From assembly GCA_002898275.1 (NCBI GenBank), contig BEIQ01000004.1, positions 186,001 through 250,000 on the forward strand: a DNA stretch of 64,000 nucleotides, in the 5' to 3' direction. Positions 33,265-41,426 of this stretch are shown here, piece after piece. Under the pieces are notes generated by a model. The model saw nothing but the letters and a program-made list of their open reading frames with translations, was not told the DNA's origin and made no database searches. Origin of the DNA: a bacterium HR40. GTDB taxonomy: Bacteria > Pseudomonadota > Alphaproteobacteria > Geminicoccales > Geminicoccaceae. The position numbers were made by a program, and so were the translations under genes. Numbering within the stretch: position 1 is the stretch's first letter; every line of letters starts with the position of its first letter.

Positions 33265-35996
33265 GAGCGGACCACCGCTTGCGGGGCGAGCGCCGCCAGG
33301 AGACTCTCCTCGATGCGGCGGCGTTTTCCGGGATGGACGATCTTCATGCCGAAGACGTCCCGGACGTAGAAGGTGTCGACGGCACGCTCGCCGAAGGTGG
33401 CGATATGGGCGCTGCGGACCACGAGGTTGTGTTCGCGCAGGGCCCGCGCCAGGGCATAGAGCAGGCCGGGCCGGTCACGGCCTTCGACCTCGATCACCGT
33501 GCAGTCGCGACTCGCCCGATTGTCCATGGCCACCCGCGGCTCGACGCGAAAGGTGTCGGGGATGGGGCTGGGTGGCAGGCTGCGGTCGAGCACACGTTCG
33601 AGCACGAGCTCGCCCGAGAGCACCCGCTCGATGTTGCGACGGATGCGCTCGAGCCAGGACGGATCGTCGATTGCCCGCCGCGCCTCGGCGTGCTGGAAGC
33701 CGAAGACGTCGAGGGCCATGCCATCGGCAGTGGTGAAGATGCGGGCGTCGAGGATGCTGGCGCGCGAGAGCGCGAGCGCACCGGCGAGCTTCATGAAGAG
33801 TCCGGGATGGTCCTGCGTATAGACCATCACCTCGGTGCGCGCCTCCCGCTCTCGCACCGTGAAGTCGACGACCAGCCCGGCCTCGCCGGCGCGCTCCGCG
33901 TCGCGGATGCGACGGGCGTGACGGACCAGCTCCGCCACCGGAAAGGCGAGGAGATAAGCGGTGTCGTGCCGTTGCAGCCAGGCCTCCACCTCTTCCGCCG
34001 TCCACGGTGGCACCTCGGCGGCGAGCGCGGCGCGGAGCTCCTCCCGCACCCGAGCCGCGCGTTCGGCTCGCCGGCCCTGCACGTCTCCTGCGGTCATCGC
34101 CGCTGCCGCCTCGTGGTAGAGATCGCGCAGCAACTGTCCCTTCCACGCGTTCCACACATTGGGGCCGACGGCGCGGATATCGGCGACCGTGAGCAGGAGG
34201 AGCAGCCTCAGCCGCTCGGGGGACTGCACGATGGACACGAAATCGCTGATCGTCGCCGGATCGTCGACGTCGCGCCGGAAGGCGAAATTGGGCATGAGCA
34301 GGTGGTGGCGGACGAGCCACACCACCAACTCCCGTCGGCCGTCCGGCAGCCCGAAACGTCGGCACAGCCGGTCGGCGATCTCGGCTCCGACCTCGCTGTG
34401 CGGTCGGGTGCGACCTTTGCCGATGTCGTGCAGGAAAAGGGCGAGATAGAGCTCGGTGCGCGAGTGGATTTGCGGGAAGATGGCGGTCGAGAGGGGATGG
34501 TCGTGGGCGAGCTCGCCCTTCTCGATTCGATGCAAAACCTCGATAGCACGAATGGTATGTTCGTCGGTCGTGTAGATATGGTAAAGAGTATATTGCATCT
34601 GCGCGACGATCGGCGCGAATTCCGGTACCAACCGCTCGAGTACGCCGGCGTCGTTCATCCGCCCGAGGGTGAGAGCCGGATCCTTGGGCGAGGTCAGGAT
34701 CTTGAGAAAGATTTCGCCCGCTCGCTTCGGATCCTCCCGGACCGCCCGCGACAGCCGGCGGAGATTGGCGGCGATCGCTCTCAAGGCATCGGGATGGAGG
34801 TCGAGGCCGCGTTCCTGGGCGGTGGCGAACAGTTCGGCCATGGCAAAGGGGCGCTCGGCGAACACCGCAGGATCGCGCACCGTGAGGCGGTTGCCGACGA
34901 CCAGGAAGTCGCCGATCCGTCGCCGGCCGATGCCGAAGCGCAGCCGCAGCCGCGGGCGACGCCGGTGCTGCTCCTCGAGAGCCGCGCAGACCACCCGCGT
35001 GAGCTGTCCGACGTCACGGGCGACCAGGAAATAGTGCTTCATGAAGCGCTCGACGGCGCGGACGCGACCGCGGTCGCGATAGTGCATGGCGGCGGCGATC
35101 TGCGGCTGCAGTTCGAACGTGAGCCGTTCTTGCGCTCGTCCGGCGAGGTCGTGCAGGTGCCAGCGCACCGTCCACAGGAAGCGACGCGCCTTCTCGTACT
35201 GGGAGCGGGAAATGCGGTCGAGCACGCCGTGGCGCTCGAGCTCGTCGGTCGTCGCGGCATCGTGCAGGAAGCGCCCGAGCCACAGCAAGGCCTGCAGATC
35301 GCGCAGCCCGCCCTTGCCCTCCTTGACGTTGGGCTCGAGCAAATAACGACTGTCGCCCATCCGCGCGTGACGCTCGTCCCGCTGCGCGAGGATCGCCTCG
35401 ACGAAAGAGGCTTCCCGACCTTCGACCACCTCTCTTCGGAAACGTTCCCGGAACTTCGCGAACAGCTCCCGCGAGCCCCAGATGAAGCGGGCGTCGAGGA
35501 GCGCGGTGAGCACCGTCACGTCCTCGCGGGCGAAGCGCACGCATTCGTCGAGCGAGCGGCCGGCCGCGGCTACCTTGAAGCCGGCGTCGGTGAGCCTGAG
35601 GATCAGGAACTCCCCGAGCTGCTCGACCAGCGGCGTGCGCTTGTAGGGGTAGAGGAACATGACGTCGATGTCGGAGAACGGCGCGAGCTCCGCCCGTCCG
35701 TAGCCGCCAATGCCGAGCACCGCGAGCAGCTCGCCTTCGGTGGGATTGCTCACCGGGAACTCGTGCATGAGGGCATGGTCGAGCACGCCCGTCACCAGGG
35801 CGTCGATCCCTGCGGCGAAACGGCGCTGCACCCGTTCCACGGGTTCCCCCGCGCGAAAAGCGGCGCGCATCGCCTCCCGCAAATCCCGGCCGAGATGGCG
35901 AAGGGATGCGGCGAATTCCGCCCCCGTGCCGACCTGCCGCAGCCGCAGGTCGAGCCGTTCCAACCCGCGATCTTCCGGAACGACGAAGCTGCTCAC
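33261..35996 (-). CDS. glnD: [Protein-PII] uridylyltransferase GlnD
   Basis: A 911-residue nitrogen sensor that uridylylates and deuridylylates PII proteins in response to glutamine. The nucleotidyltransferase site is GIGGYGRAELAPFSDIDVMF, the HD hydrolase site FLHDIGKGRTRPHSEVGAE, and two ACT domains follow (EVMVYTQDHPGLFMKLAGAL and IEVEGRDRPGLLYALARALR). I chose the GTG at 35996 because AGGAG lies 5 bases upstream; in-frame starts at 36002, 36083 and 36170 would lengthen it by 2 to 58 residues. The gene is coupled to murJ. Confidence 0.95.
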   Translation of the reverse strand: MSSFVVPEDRGLERLDLRLRQVGTGAEFAASLRHLGRDLREAMRAAFRAGEPVERVQRRFAAGIDALVTGVLDHALMHEFPVSNPTEGELLAVLGIGGYGRAELAPFSDIDVMFLYPYKRTPLVEQLGEFLILRLTDAGFKVAAAGRSLDECVRFAREDVTVLTALLDARFIWGSRELFAKFRERFRREVVEGREASFVEAILAQRDERHARMGDSRYLLEPNVKEGKGGLRDLQALLWLGRFLHDAATTDELERHGVLDRISRSQYEKARRFLWTVRWHLHDLAGRAQERLTFELQPQIAAAMHYRDRGRVRAVERFMKHYFLVARDVGQLTRVVCAALEEQHRRRPRLRLRFGIGRRRIGDFLVVGNRLTVRDPAVFAERPFAMAELFATAQERGLDLHPDALRAIAANLRRLSRAVREDPKRAGEIFLKILTSPKDPALTLGRMNDAGVLERLVPEFAPIVAQMQYTLYHIYTTDEHTIRAIEVLHRIEKGELAHDHPLSTAIFPQIHSRTELYLALFLHDIGKGRTRPHSEVGAEIADRLCRRFGLPDGRRELVVWLVRHHLLMPNFAFRRDVDDPATISDFVSIVQSPERLRLLLLLTVADIRAVGPNVWNAWKGQLLRDLYHEAAAAMTAGDVQGRRAERAARVREELRAALAAEVPPWTAEEVEAWLQRHDTAYLLAFPVAELVRHARRIRDAERAGEAGLVVDFTVREREARTEVMVYTQDHPGLFMKLAGALALSRASILDARIFTTADGMALDVFGFQHAEARRAIDDPSWLERIRRNIERVLSGELVLERVLDRSLPPSPIPDTFRVEPRVAMDNRASRDCTVIEVEGRDRPGLLYALARALREHNLVVRSAHIATFGERAVDTFYVRDVFGMKIVHPGKRRRIEESLLAALAPQAVVRS

Positions 35997-36029
35997 GTCC
36001 ACTCCTGCGGCGGGTGTCAACGGGTCGCC

Positions 36030-36058
36030 TTGCCGGCACCCCTGCCCCGGACCATAAC
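36030..36058 (+). promoter_or_regulatory. Putative sigma70 promoter of ccmDEFGH
   Basis: TTGCCG at 36030-36035, a 17-base spacer, and CATAAC at 36053-36058, about 90 bp upstream of ccmD and in the divergent glnD-ccmD gap. If real, this ccm operon starts at ccmD rather than continuing from ccmABC. Confidence 0.4.
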
Positions 36059-36150
36059 CCCATATCGACCCGATGCGCGCCATGGGCGCGGGCCCTGCGG
36101 GATCTACGATCGGGCGTCCGGCCGGGCAAGCTTGTGGGCGAGGGAAGGGC

Positions 36151-36381
36151 ATGGGTGAGTTCTTCGCCATGGGAGGCTACGGCCTCTATGTGTGGAGTGC
36201 CTTCGGCTTCTCCGCCGTCGCGATGATCGCGCTCCTCGTCCACAGCCTCCGCCTCGCCCGCCGGCGCACCGCCGAGCTCGAGGCGATGCGGCTGCGCAGC
36301 CGCGAGCCGCGCACCCGAGAGGTGCGATCGCTCGCACCGGTTCGCCCGGCCGACGCGGCCATATCTCCGGAAGGGAGCTGA
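36151..36381 (+). CDS. ccmD: Heme exporter protein CcmD
   Basis: A 76-residue one-helix membrane protein: FFAMGGYGLYVWSAFG followed by a hydrophobic segment and SLRLARRRTAELEAM, the CcmD pattern. CcmD releases holo-CcmE from the CcmABC complex in system I cytochrome c maturation. The C-terminal tail (about 35 residues) is longer than usual. ATG with GAGGGAAGG upstream; 6 bp separate it from ccmE. CcmABC genes are not in the window. Confidence 0.88.
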   Translation: MGEFFAMGGYGLYVWSAFGFSAVAMIALLVHSLRLARRRTAELEAMRLRSREPRTREVRSLAPVRPADAAISPEGS

Positions 36382-36387
36382 GCCATC

Positions 36388-36864
36388 ATGCGCCTGCGCA
36401 AGCGCCAGCGCGCCCTTCTCGTCCTGCTCGTGGTGGCGCTCGTCGGTGGGGCCACCGCCCTCGTGCTCGCCGCCCTCCGCGACAGCATCTCCTTCTTCGT
36501 CACTCCGAGCCAGCTCGCTGCCGGCAAGGTCGAGCCCGGCCGCCGCCTGAGGATCGGCGGGCTCGTCGAAGCCCACTCGATCGTGCGCGAGGCCGACGGC
36601 AGCATCCGCTTCCGCGTCACCGACACCGCGGCTGCGGTGACGGTGCACTACAAAGGGATGCTTCCCGATCTCTTCCGCGAAGGGCAGGGGGTGGTGGCCA
36701 CCGGCGTCCTGTCCGCCGACGGGACTTTTCGGGCCGAGGAAGTGCTGGCCCGCCACGACGAGCGCTACATGCCGCGCGAAGTGGCCGACGCGCTCAAGGA
36801 GGCGGGATACTGGCAAGATACGGCGCGCGGCGGCGGTGCCGGGGCCGGGGGAGACGCCCGATGA
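36388..36864 (+). CDS. ccmE: Cytochrome c maturation heme chaperone CcmE
   Basis: A 158-residue periplasmic heme chaperone anchored by an N-terminal helix (about residues 9-30). The heme-attaching His123 is in [20 protein letters not shown], the family hallmark. The OB-fold region [20 protein letters not shown] and [20 protein letters not shown] is intact. The gene overlaps ccmF (ATGA). Confidence 0.96.
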   Translation: MRLRKRQRALLVLLVVALVGGATALVLAALRDSISFFVTPSQLAAGKVEPGRRLRIGGLVEAHSIVREADGSIRFRVTDTAAAVTVHYKGMLPDLFREGQGVVATGVLSADGTFRAEEVLARHDERYMPREVADALKEAGYWQDTARGGGAGAGGDAR

Positions 36865-38843
36865 CCGTGGAGCTCGGCCATTTCGCCCTCGTCCTCGCTT
36901 TCTGCGTCGCCATTCTCCAGGCGATCGTGCCGCTCGTCGGCGTCGCCCGCCGCGATCCCGTGCTCGCCGGCCTGGCACCGGCTGCCGCGGCTGCCCAGTT
37001 CCTGCTCCTCACTCTCGCCTTCGCCGCGCTCGTGCGAGCGCATCTCGCCGACGACTTCTCGGTTCTCAACGTCTACGAGAACTCGCATTCGACCAAGCCC
37101 GTTCTCTACAAATTCGCGGGCGTGTGGGGCAACCACGAAGGCTCCCTCGTGCTGTGGGTGTGGATCCTGGCCCTCTTCGGCTTTGCCATCGCCCTCGCCG
37201 GACGCCATCTGCCGATGTCCTTTCTCGCCCGCGTGCTGGCGATCCAGGGACTGATCGGCGCCGGTTTCCTCGCCTTCATGCTGTTCACGTCCAACGCCTT
37301 CGAACGCTTGTATCCGGCACCCGCCGACGGCCGCGGCCTCAACCCGATCCTCCAGGATCCCGGGCTCGCGTTCCATCCACCGATGCTCTATCTCGGCTAC
37401 GTCGGCTTCTCGACCGCCTATTCCTTCGCCATGGCGGCGCTTCTCGAGGGTCGGGTGGACGCCAGCTGGGCGCGTTGGCTGCGACCGTGGGTGCTCGCCG
37501 CCTGGGTGGCCCTCACCTTGGGCATCGCGCTGGGCAGCTGGTGGGCGTATTACGAGCTCGGCTGGGGCGGCTACTGGTTCTGGGACCCGGTCGAAAATGC
37601 CTCCTTCATGCCTTGGCTTGCGGGCACCGCGCTGCTGCACTCGGCGATCGTCCTCGAGAAGCGGGGAACGCTCAAGAACTGGACGATTCTGCTCGCCATC
37701 CTGACCTTCGCCCTCTCCCTGCTCGGAACCTTCCTCGTGCGCTCGGGCGTGCTCACCTCTGTTCATGCCTTCGCCTCCGATCCCTCGCGGGGGATCTTCA
37801 TCTTGGCGCTGCTGCTGTCAGCCGTCGGCGGGTCGTTCGCCCTCTATGCCTGGCGGGCGCCGGCGATGCAGGGCGGACCGACCTTCGCCCCGATTTCGCG
37901 GGAAGCCGCCCTCGTGCTCAACAATCTGCTGCTCGGTACCGCCACGGCCACGGTCTTTCTCGGAACCCTCTATCCTCTCGCCCTCGAGGCGGTGAGCGGA
38001 GAAAAAATCTCCGTCGGTCCCCCCTATTTCGATGCCACCTTCGTGCCGCTCATGGTGCCGCTGCTCCTCGCCCTGCCGGTGGGCACGATGCTCGCTTGGA
38101 AGCGGGGTGATCTCGCGGGCGTGTTGCAGCGCCTCGGACTCGCCGCGGCGGCGGCGATCGCGGCCGCCCTGCTCCAGCTCGCCCTCGTCGATCCCCGGGC
38201 ACCTCTCGCCGCCCTCGGTTTCGCTCTCGCCGCCTGGGTGGTGGTGGGGTCCCTTTCGGAACTCGCCGGGCGCATCGCCCTGTTCCGGGTCCCCCTCTCC
38301 CACAGCCTGCGGCGGCTTCTCGGCCTGCCGCGCTCGGCGATCGCCGCCACCATCGCCCATCTCGGGCTCGGCCTGATCGTGGTCGGGATCACCGCCTCGG
38401 CGGCGGGACGGGTCGAGAAGATCCTCGTGATGCGACCCGGCGAGACGACGGAGATCGCGGGCTTCGAGGTGCGGCTCGTCGGCATTTCCGAGGTACGGGG
38501 TCCCAACTACACGGCCGAGCGAGCGACCTTCGAGGCGCGGCGCGACGGCCAGTTGGTGGCGACGCTGCATTCGGAGAAGCGGTTCTTTCCGGTCGAACGC
38601 CAGATGACCACGGAGGCGGGAATCGACAGCAGCTTGCTGCGCGATCTCTACTTCGTGATCGGCGATAGGAACGGCGAGGGATGGACGGTTCGGCTCTACG
38701 TCAATCCGCTCGTGTTCTGGATCTGGGGCGGCGCCGGCATCATGGCGGTGGGTGGACTGTTGTCGCTGGCCGACCGCAGGCTCAGGGTCGGCGCTCCGGC
38801 CCGGCTCCCGGCCCGCGGCCTGGTGGCGGGAACTCGGCCGTGA
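36861..38843 (+). CDS. ccmF: Heme lyase CcmF
   Basis: A 660-residue multispanning protein that ligates heme from CcmE to apocytochrome c in the periplasm. The WWD-domain signature is [20 protein letters not shown]; conserved histidine regions include [14 protein letters not shown] and [13 protein letters not shown] periplasmic domain near the end ([20 protein letters not shown]) is also typical. ATG overlaps the ccmE stop and the stop overlaps the ccmG start (GTGA). Confidence 0.96.
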   Translation: MTVELGHFALVLAFCVAILQAIVPLVGVARRDPVLAGLAPAAAAAQFLLLTLAFAALVRAHLADDFSVLNVYENSHSTKPVLYKFAGVWGNHEGSLVLWVWILALFGFAIALAGRHLPMSFLARVLAIQGLIGAGFLAFMLFTSNAFERLYPAPADGRGLNPILQDPGLAFHPPMLYLGYVGFSTAYSFAMAALLEGRVDASWARWLRPWVLAAWVALTLGIALGSWWAYYELGWGGYWFWDPVENASFMPWLAGTALLHSAIVLEKRGTLKNWTILLAILTFALSLLGTFLVRSGVLTSVHAFASDPSRGIFILALLLSAVGGSFALYAWRAPAMQGGPTFAPISREAALVLNNLLLGTATATVFLGTLYPLALEAVSGEKISVGPPYFDATFVPLMVPLLLALPVGTMLAWKRGDLAGVLQRLGLAAAAAIAAALLQLALVDPRAPLAALGFALAAWVVVGSLSELAGRIALFRVPLSHSLRRLLGLPRSAIAATIAHLGLGLIVVGITASAAGRVEKILVMRPGETTEIAGFEVRLVGISEVRGPNYTAERATFEARRDGQLVATLHSEKRFFPVERQMTTEAGIDSSLLRDLYFVIGDRNGEGWTVRLYVNPLVFWIWGGAGIMAVGGLLSLADRRLRVGAPARLPARGLVAGTRP

Positions 38844-39418
38844 ACGACACCGACCGCCTCGCGGCGCGACCCCAGCGGCGCCTGTGGCTCTATCTCCTGC
38901 CACTCGCGCTGTTCGCCGTGGTAGCGGGGTTCCTCGCCTACGGGCTCACCCGCGATGCCCGTGTGCTGCCCTCGGCACTCATCGACCGGCCGGCTCCGGA
39001 GTTCGCTCTCCCCCCCATCCCCGGACGCGATACCCACGGTTTCGCACGCACCGACCTCGGCGGCGAGCCGCAGCTCGTCAACGTCTGGGCCTCCTGGTGC
39101 GTGCCCTGCCGCGCCGAACATCCGCTGCTGACCCGTCTCGCTCGCGAGGAGGGGGTGATCGTCGACGGCATCAACTACAAGGACCAGACGGAGGACGCGC
39201 GGGCGTTTTTGACCAAACTCGGCGATCCCTTTCGCTACATCGGCCAGGACCGCGACGGCCGGGTGGCGATCGAGTGGGGTGTCTACGGCGTGCCCGAGAC
39301 TTTCGTGATCGACCGCGAGGGCAGGATACGCTACCGGCACGTCGGCCCGCTCACCCCGCGCGATGTCGAGGACCGCATTCTGCCGCTGTTGCGCGAGCTG
39401 GGCCTGGGGGCGTCATGA
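38840..39418 (+). CDS. ccmG: Thiol:disulfide interchange protein CcmG/DsbE
   Basis: A 192-residue membrane-anchored thioredoxin-fold protein. Anchor at about residues 15-36; active site Cys87-Cys90 in NVWASWCVPCRAEHP, then INYKDQTEDARAFL and GVYGVPETFVIDREG with the cis-proline. It reduces apocytochrome c cysteines before heme attachment. GTG start overlaps the ccmF stop. Confidence 0.95.
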   Translation: MNDTDRLAARPQRRLWLYLLPLALFAVVAGFLAYGLTRDARVLPSALIDRPAPEFALPPIPGRDTHGFARTDLGGEPQLVNVWASWCVPCRAEHPLLTRLAREEGVIVDGINYKDQTEDARAFLTKLGDPFRYIGQDRDGRVAIEWGVYGVPETFVIDREGRIRYRHVGPLTPRDVEDRILPLLRELGLGAS

Positions 39419-39891
39419 GCCGGCGAGCCGGGGCTGTCCTGGCGATCCTCCTGTTCGTTCTGGCGACCGTCGGCCGGGCGGCCGTCTCCCCGGAGGAAAT
39501 GCTGGCCGATCCCGCACTGGAAGCGCGGGCCCGGGCGCTGGCCCGGGAGCTCCGTTGCCTCGTCTGCCAGAATCAGTCGATCGACGACTCGGATGCACCC
39601 CTCGCCCGCGATCTCCGGCGGATCGTTCGCGAGCGCTTGCTCGCCGGCGACTCCGACGAGGACGTACGGCGGTTTCTGGTCGACCGTTATGGCACTTTCG
39701 TGCTGCTCAAACCGCCGCTCGAGCCTGCCACCATCGCCCTCTGGGTAGGCCCCTTCGTCGTGCTGCTGGGAGCCGGTCTTGCGGTCTTCCGCTATCTGCG
39801 CCGCCCGGCTTCGACCACCCACCCCGAGGATCTGACGGAGGACGAGCGCCGGCGGCTCGAGGCGCTGCTGGCTCCACCGGCTCGAGATTGA
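39415..39891 (+). CDS. ccmH: Cytochrome c maturation protein CcmH/CycL
   Basis: A 158-residue protein with a signal peptide (1-23), the heme-lyase partner motif LRCLVCQNQSIDDSDA containing Cys48 and Cys51, and one C-terminal membrane helix (IALWVGPFVVLLGAGLAVF). It presents reduced apocytochrome c to CcmF. The usual CcmI TPR gene does not follow; the next 194 bp hold no gene. ATG overlaps the ccmG stop. Confidence 0.95.
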   Translation: MSRRAGAVLAILLFVLATVGRAAVSPEEMLADPALEARARALARELRCLVCQNQSIDDSDAPLARDLRRIVRERLLAGDSDEDVRRFLVDRYGTFVLLKPPLEPATIALWVGPFVVLLGAGLAVFRYLRRPASTTHPEDLTEDERRRLEALLAPPARD

Positions 39892-40085
39892 GCGTCTCTC
39901 GCGCCGGTCGCTTCGCTGTTGATCGGGAATCCCGGACCGGTAAGCTCCAGCTCGCGAGGAGAGGAGGCCGCCCGGGCGGAATTCCGTCCCGGCCCGCGCT
40001 GCCCGCGGCGGCGATTCGGGCCCGATCGGTCCGCAGCTCGGCCGGTCGGGTGGGCCGGCCCGAAGATCGCAAGGGAGGCTCGGGA

Positions 40086-41060
40086 ATGTTCTATCGCCGG
40101 TTCGGCCGCACCGGGCTCGAGATCTCGGCCTTGACGCTGGGCGGCGGTTACGTCGGCGGGATCCTCGTGAGACCGCCCGAGGAGGTCCGACTCGAGGCAT
40201 TGCGCCGCGCCATCGCAGCCGGGTGCAACTGGATCGACACGGCGCACGACTATGGTCAGGGCGAGAGCGAGCGGACCATCGGCCGGTTGTGGCCGAAGCT
40301 CGATCCCAAACCCCACGTCTCGACCAAGTTCCGACTGGATACGCGCGATCCTGCGAGCTTCCCGCAGCAGATCCGGCGCATGCTCGAGGAGAGTCTAGCG
40401 CGCCTCGGTCTGGACCGGGTGACCCTCTACCAGCTGCACAATCCGATCGCCGCCCGCACCGGGGACGGGCGGGTGTCGCCCGAGGACGTCCTGCGCCCGG
40501 GCGGGATTGCCGATGTCCTCGACGCGTTGCGACGCGAGGGCCGGTTCGATTGGATCGGCCTCACTGCCCTCGGCGAGACGCCGGCCATTCTCGAAATCCT
40601 GCGTTCTGGCCGGTTCGATAGCGCGCAAGTCTATTTCAATCTCCTCAACCCGAGCGCGGCCGGCATCCACCCGGCTTGGGGCGGGCAGGATTTTGCCGGC
40701 GTTCTCGACGCCTGCCGTGCCACCGACATGGGGGTGATGGCGATCCGGGTGCTGGCCGGCGGTGCGCTCGCGAGCCCCGCGCCGCACGGGCGCGAGGTCC
40801 CGATTGCCGCGGATGCCGAAGTGGAGAAGGAACACGCCCGCGCCGCGAGACTCTTCGCCGAGCTCGGTACCCGCTACGGGACCCGCGCCCAGACCGCCAT
40901 CCGCTTCGTCTTGGGCGAACCCCGGGTGCACACGCTCGTCCTCGGCTTCGCCGAACTCGCCCATCTGGACGAGGCGTTGGCCGCCTTCGCCCTCGGACCC
41001 CTGCCAGCGGACGCCGCTCCTCTCCTCGAGCGGATCTGGCGCGCGCCTTTCGGAGCGTGA
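40086..41060 (+). CDS. Aldo/keto reductase
   Basis: A 324-residue TIM-barrel oxidoreductase. It starts FYRRFGRTGLEISALTLGGG and has the catalytic Asp and Tyr in IDTAHDYGQGESE, Lys in HVSTKFRLD and His in YQLHNPI, plus VLGEPRVHTLVLGF. It should reduce carbonyls with NADPH; substrate unknown. ATG at 40086 with GGGAGG 7 bases upstream. A DUF488 gene starts 4 bp after its stop. Confidence 0.93.
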   Translation: MFYRRFGRTGLEISALTLGGGYVGGILVRPPEEVRLEALRRAIAAGCNWIDTAHDYGQGESERTIGRLWPKLDPKPHVSTKFRLDTRDPASFPQQIRRMLEESLARLGLDRVTLYQLHNPIAARTGDGRVSPEDVLRPGGIADVLDALRREGRFDWIGLTALGETPAILEILRSGRFDSAQVYFNLLNPSAAGIHPAWGGQDFAGVLDACRATDMGVMAIRVLAGGALASPAPHGREVPIAADAEVEKEHARAARLFAELGTRYGTRAQTAIRFVLGEPRVHTLVLGFAELAHLDEALAAFALGPLPADAAPLLERIWRAPFGA

Positions 41061-41064
41061 TCCG

Positions 41065-41421
41065 GTGATCCGGATCAAGCGCGTCCACGACCGCCCAGAG
41101 CCCGCAGATGGGGTTCGGGTGCTCGTCGATGGCGTCTGGCCGCGCGGCATCGGCAAGGGGGAGGCGGCCATCGACCTCTGGCTGCGCGAGATCGCCCCGA
41201 GTACCGAGCTCCGCCGCTGGTTCGCCCACGAGCCCCAGCGCTTCGAGGAGTTCTATCGGCGCTACAGCGCAGAGCTGGACGAACGACCGGCCGCGGTCCG
41301 ACGTCTCCTCGACTTGGTGCGGAAGGGCGATGTGACCCTGCTGTTCGCCGCCCGCGATCGCGAGCACAACAATGCGGTCGCGTTGCTGCGTTATCTGCGG
41401 GAGCGCGGCCTCGCCGCTTGA
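41065..41421 (+). CDS. DUF488 family protein
   Basis: A 118-residue DUF488 (YeaO-like) protein: IRIKRVHDRPEPADGVRVLV, DGVWPRGIGKGEAAIDLWL, LRRWFAHEPQRFEEFYRRY and LLFAARDREHNNAVALLRYL. All family blocks are intact. Function is unknown. GTG start at 41065 matches the family N-terminus; it lies 4 bp behind the aldo/keto reductase stop, indicating cotranscription. Its stop is 5 bp from the convergent permease stop. Confidence 0.93.
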   Translation: MIRIKRVHDRPEPADGVRVLVDGVWPRGIGKGEAAIDLWLREIAPSTELRRWFAHEPQRFEEFYRRYSAELDERPAAVRRLLDLVRKGDVTLLFAARDREHNNAVALLRYLRERGLAA

Positions 41422-41426
41422 GGGTC

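Noticed and set aside
33279-36158. 959-codon open frame antisense to glnD
   Set aside because: No family motifs, and the opposite strand has a complete GlnD with NTase, HD and ACT motifs. Long antisense frames are expected in GC-rich coding DNA.
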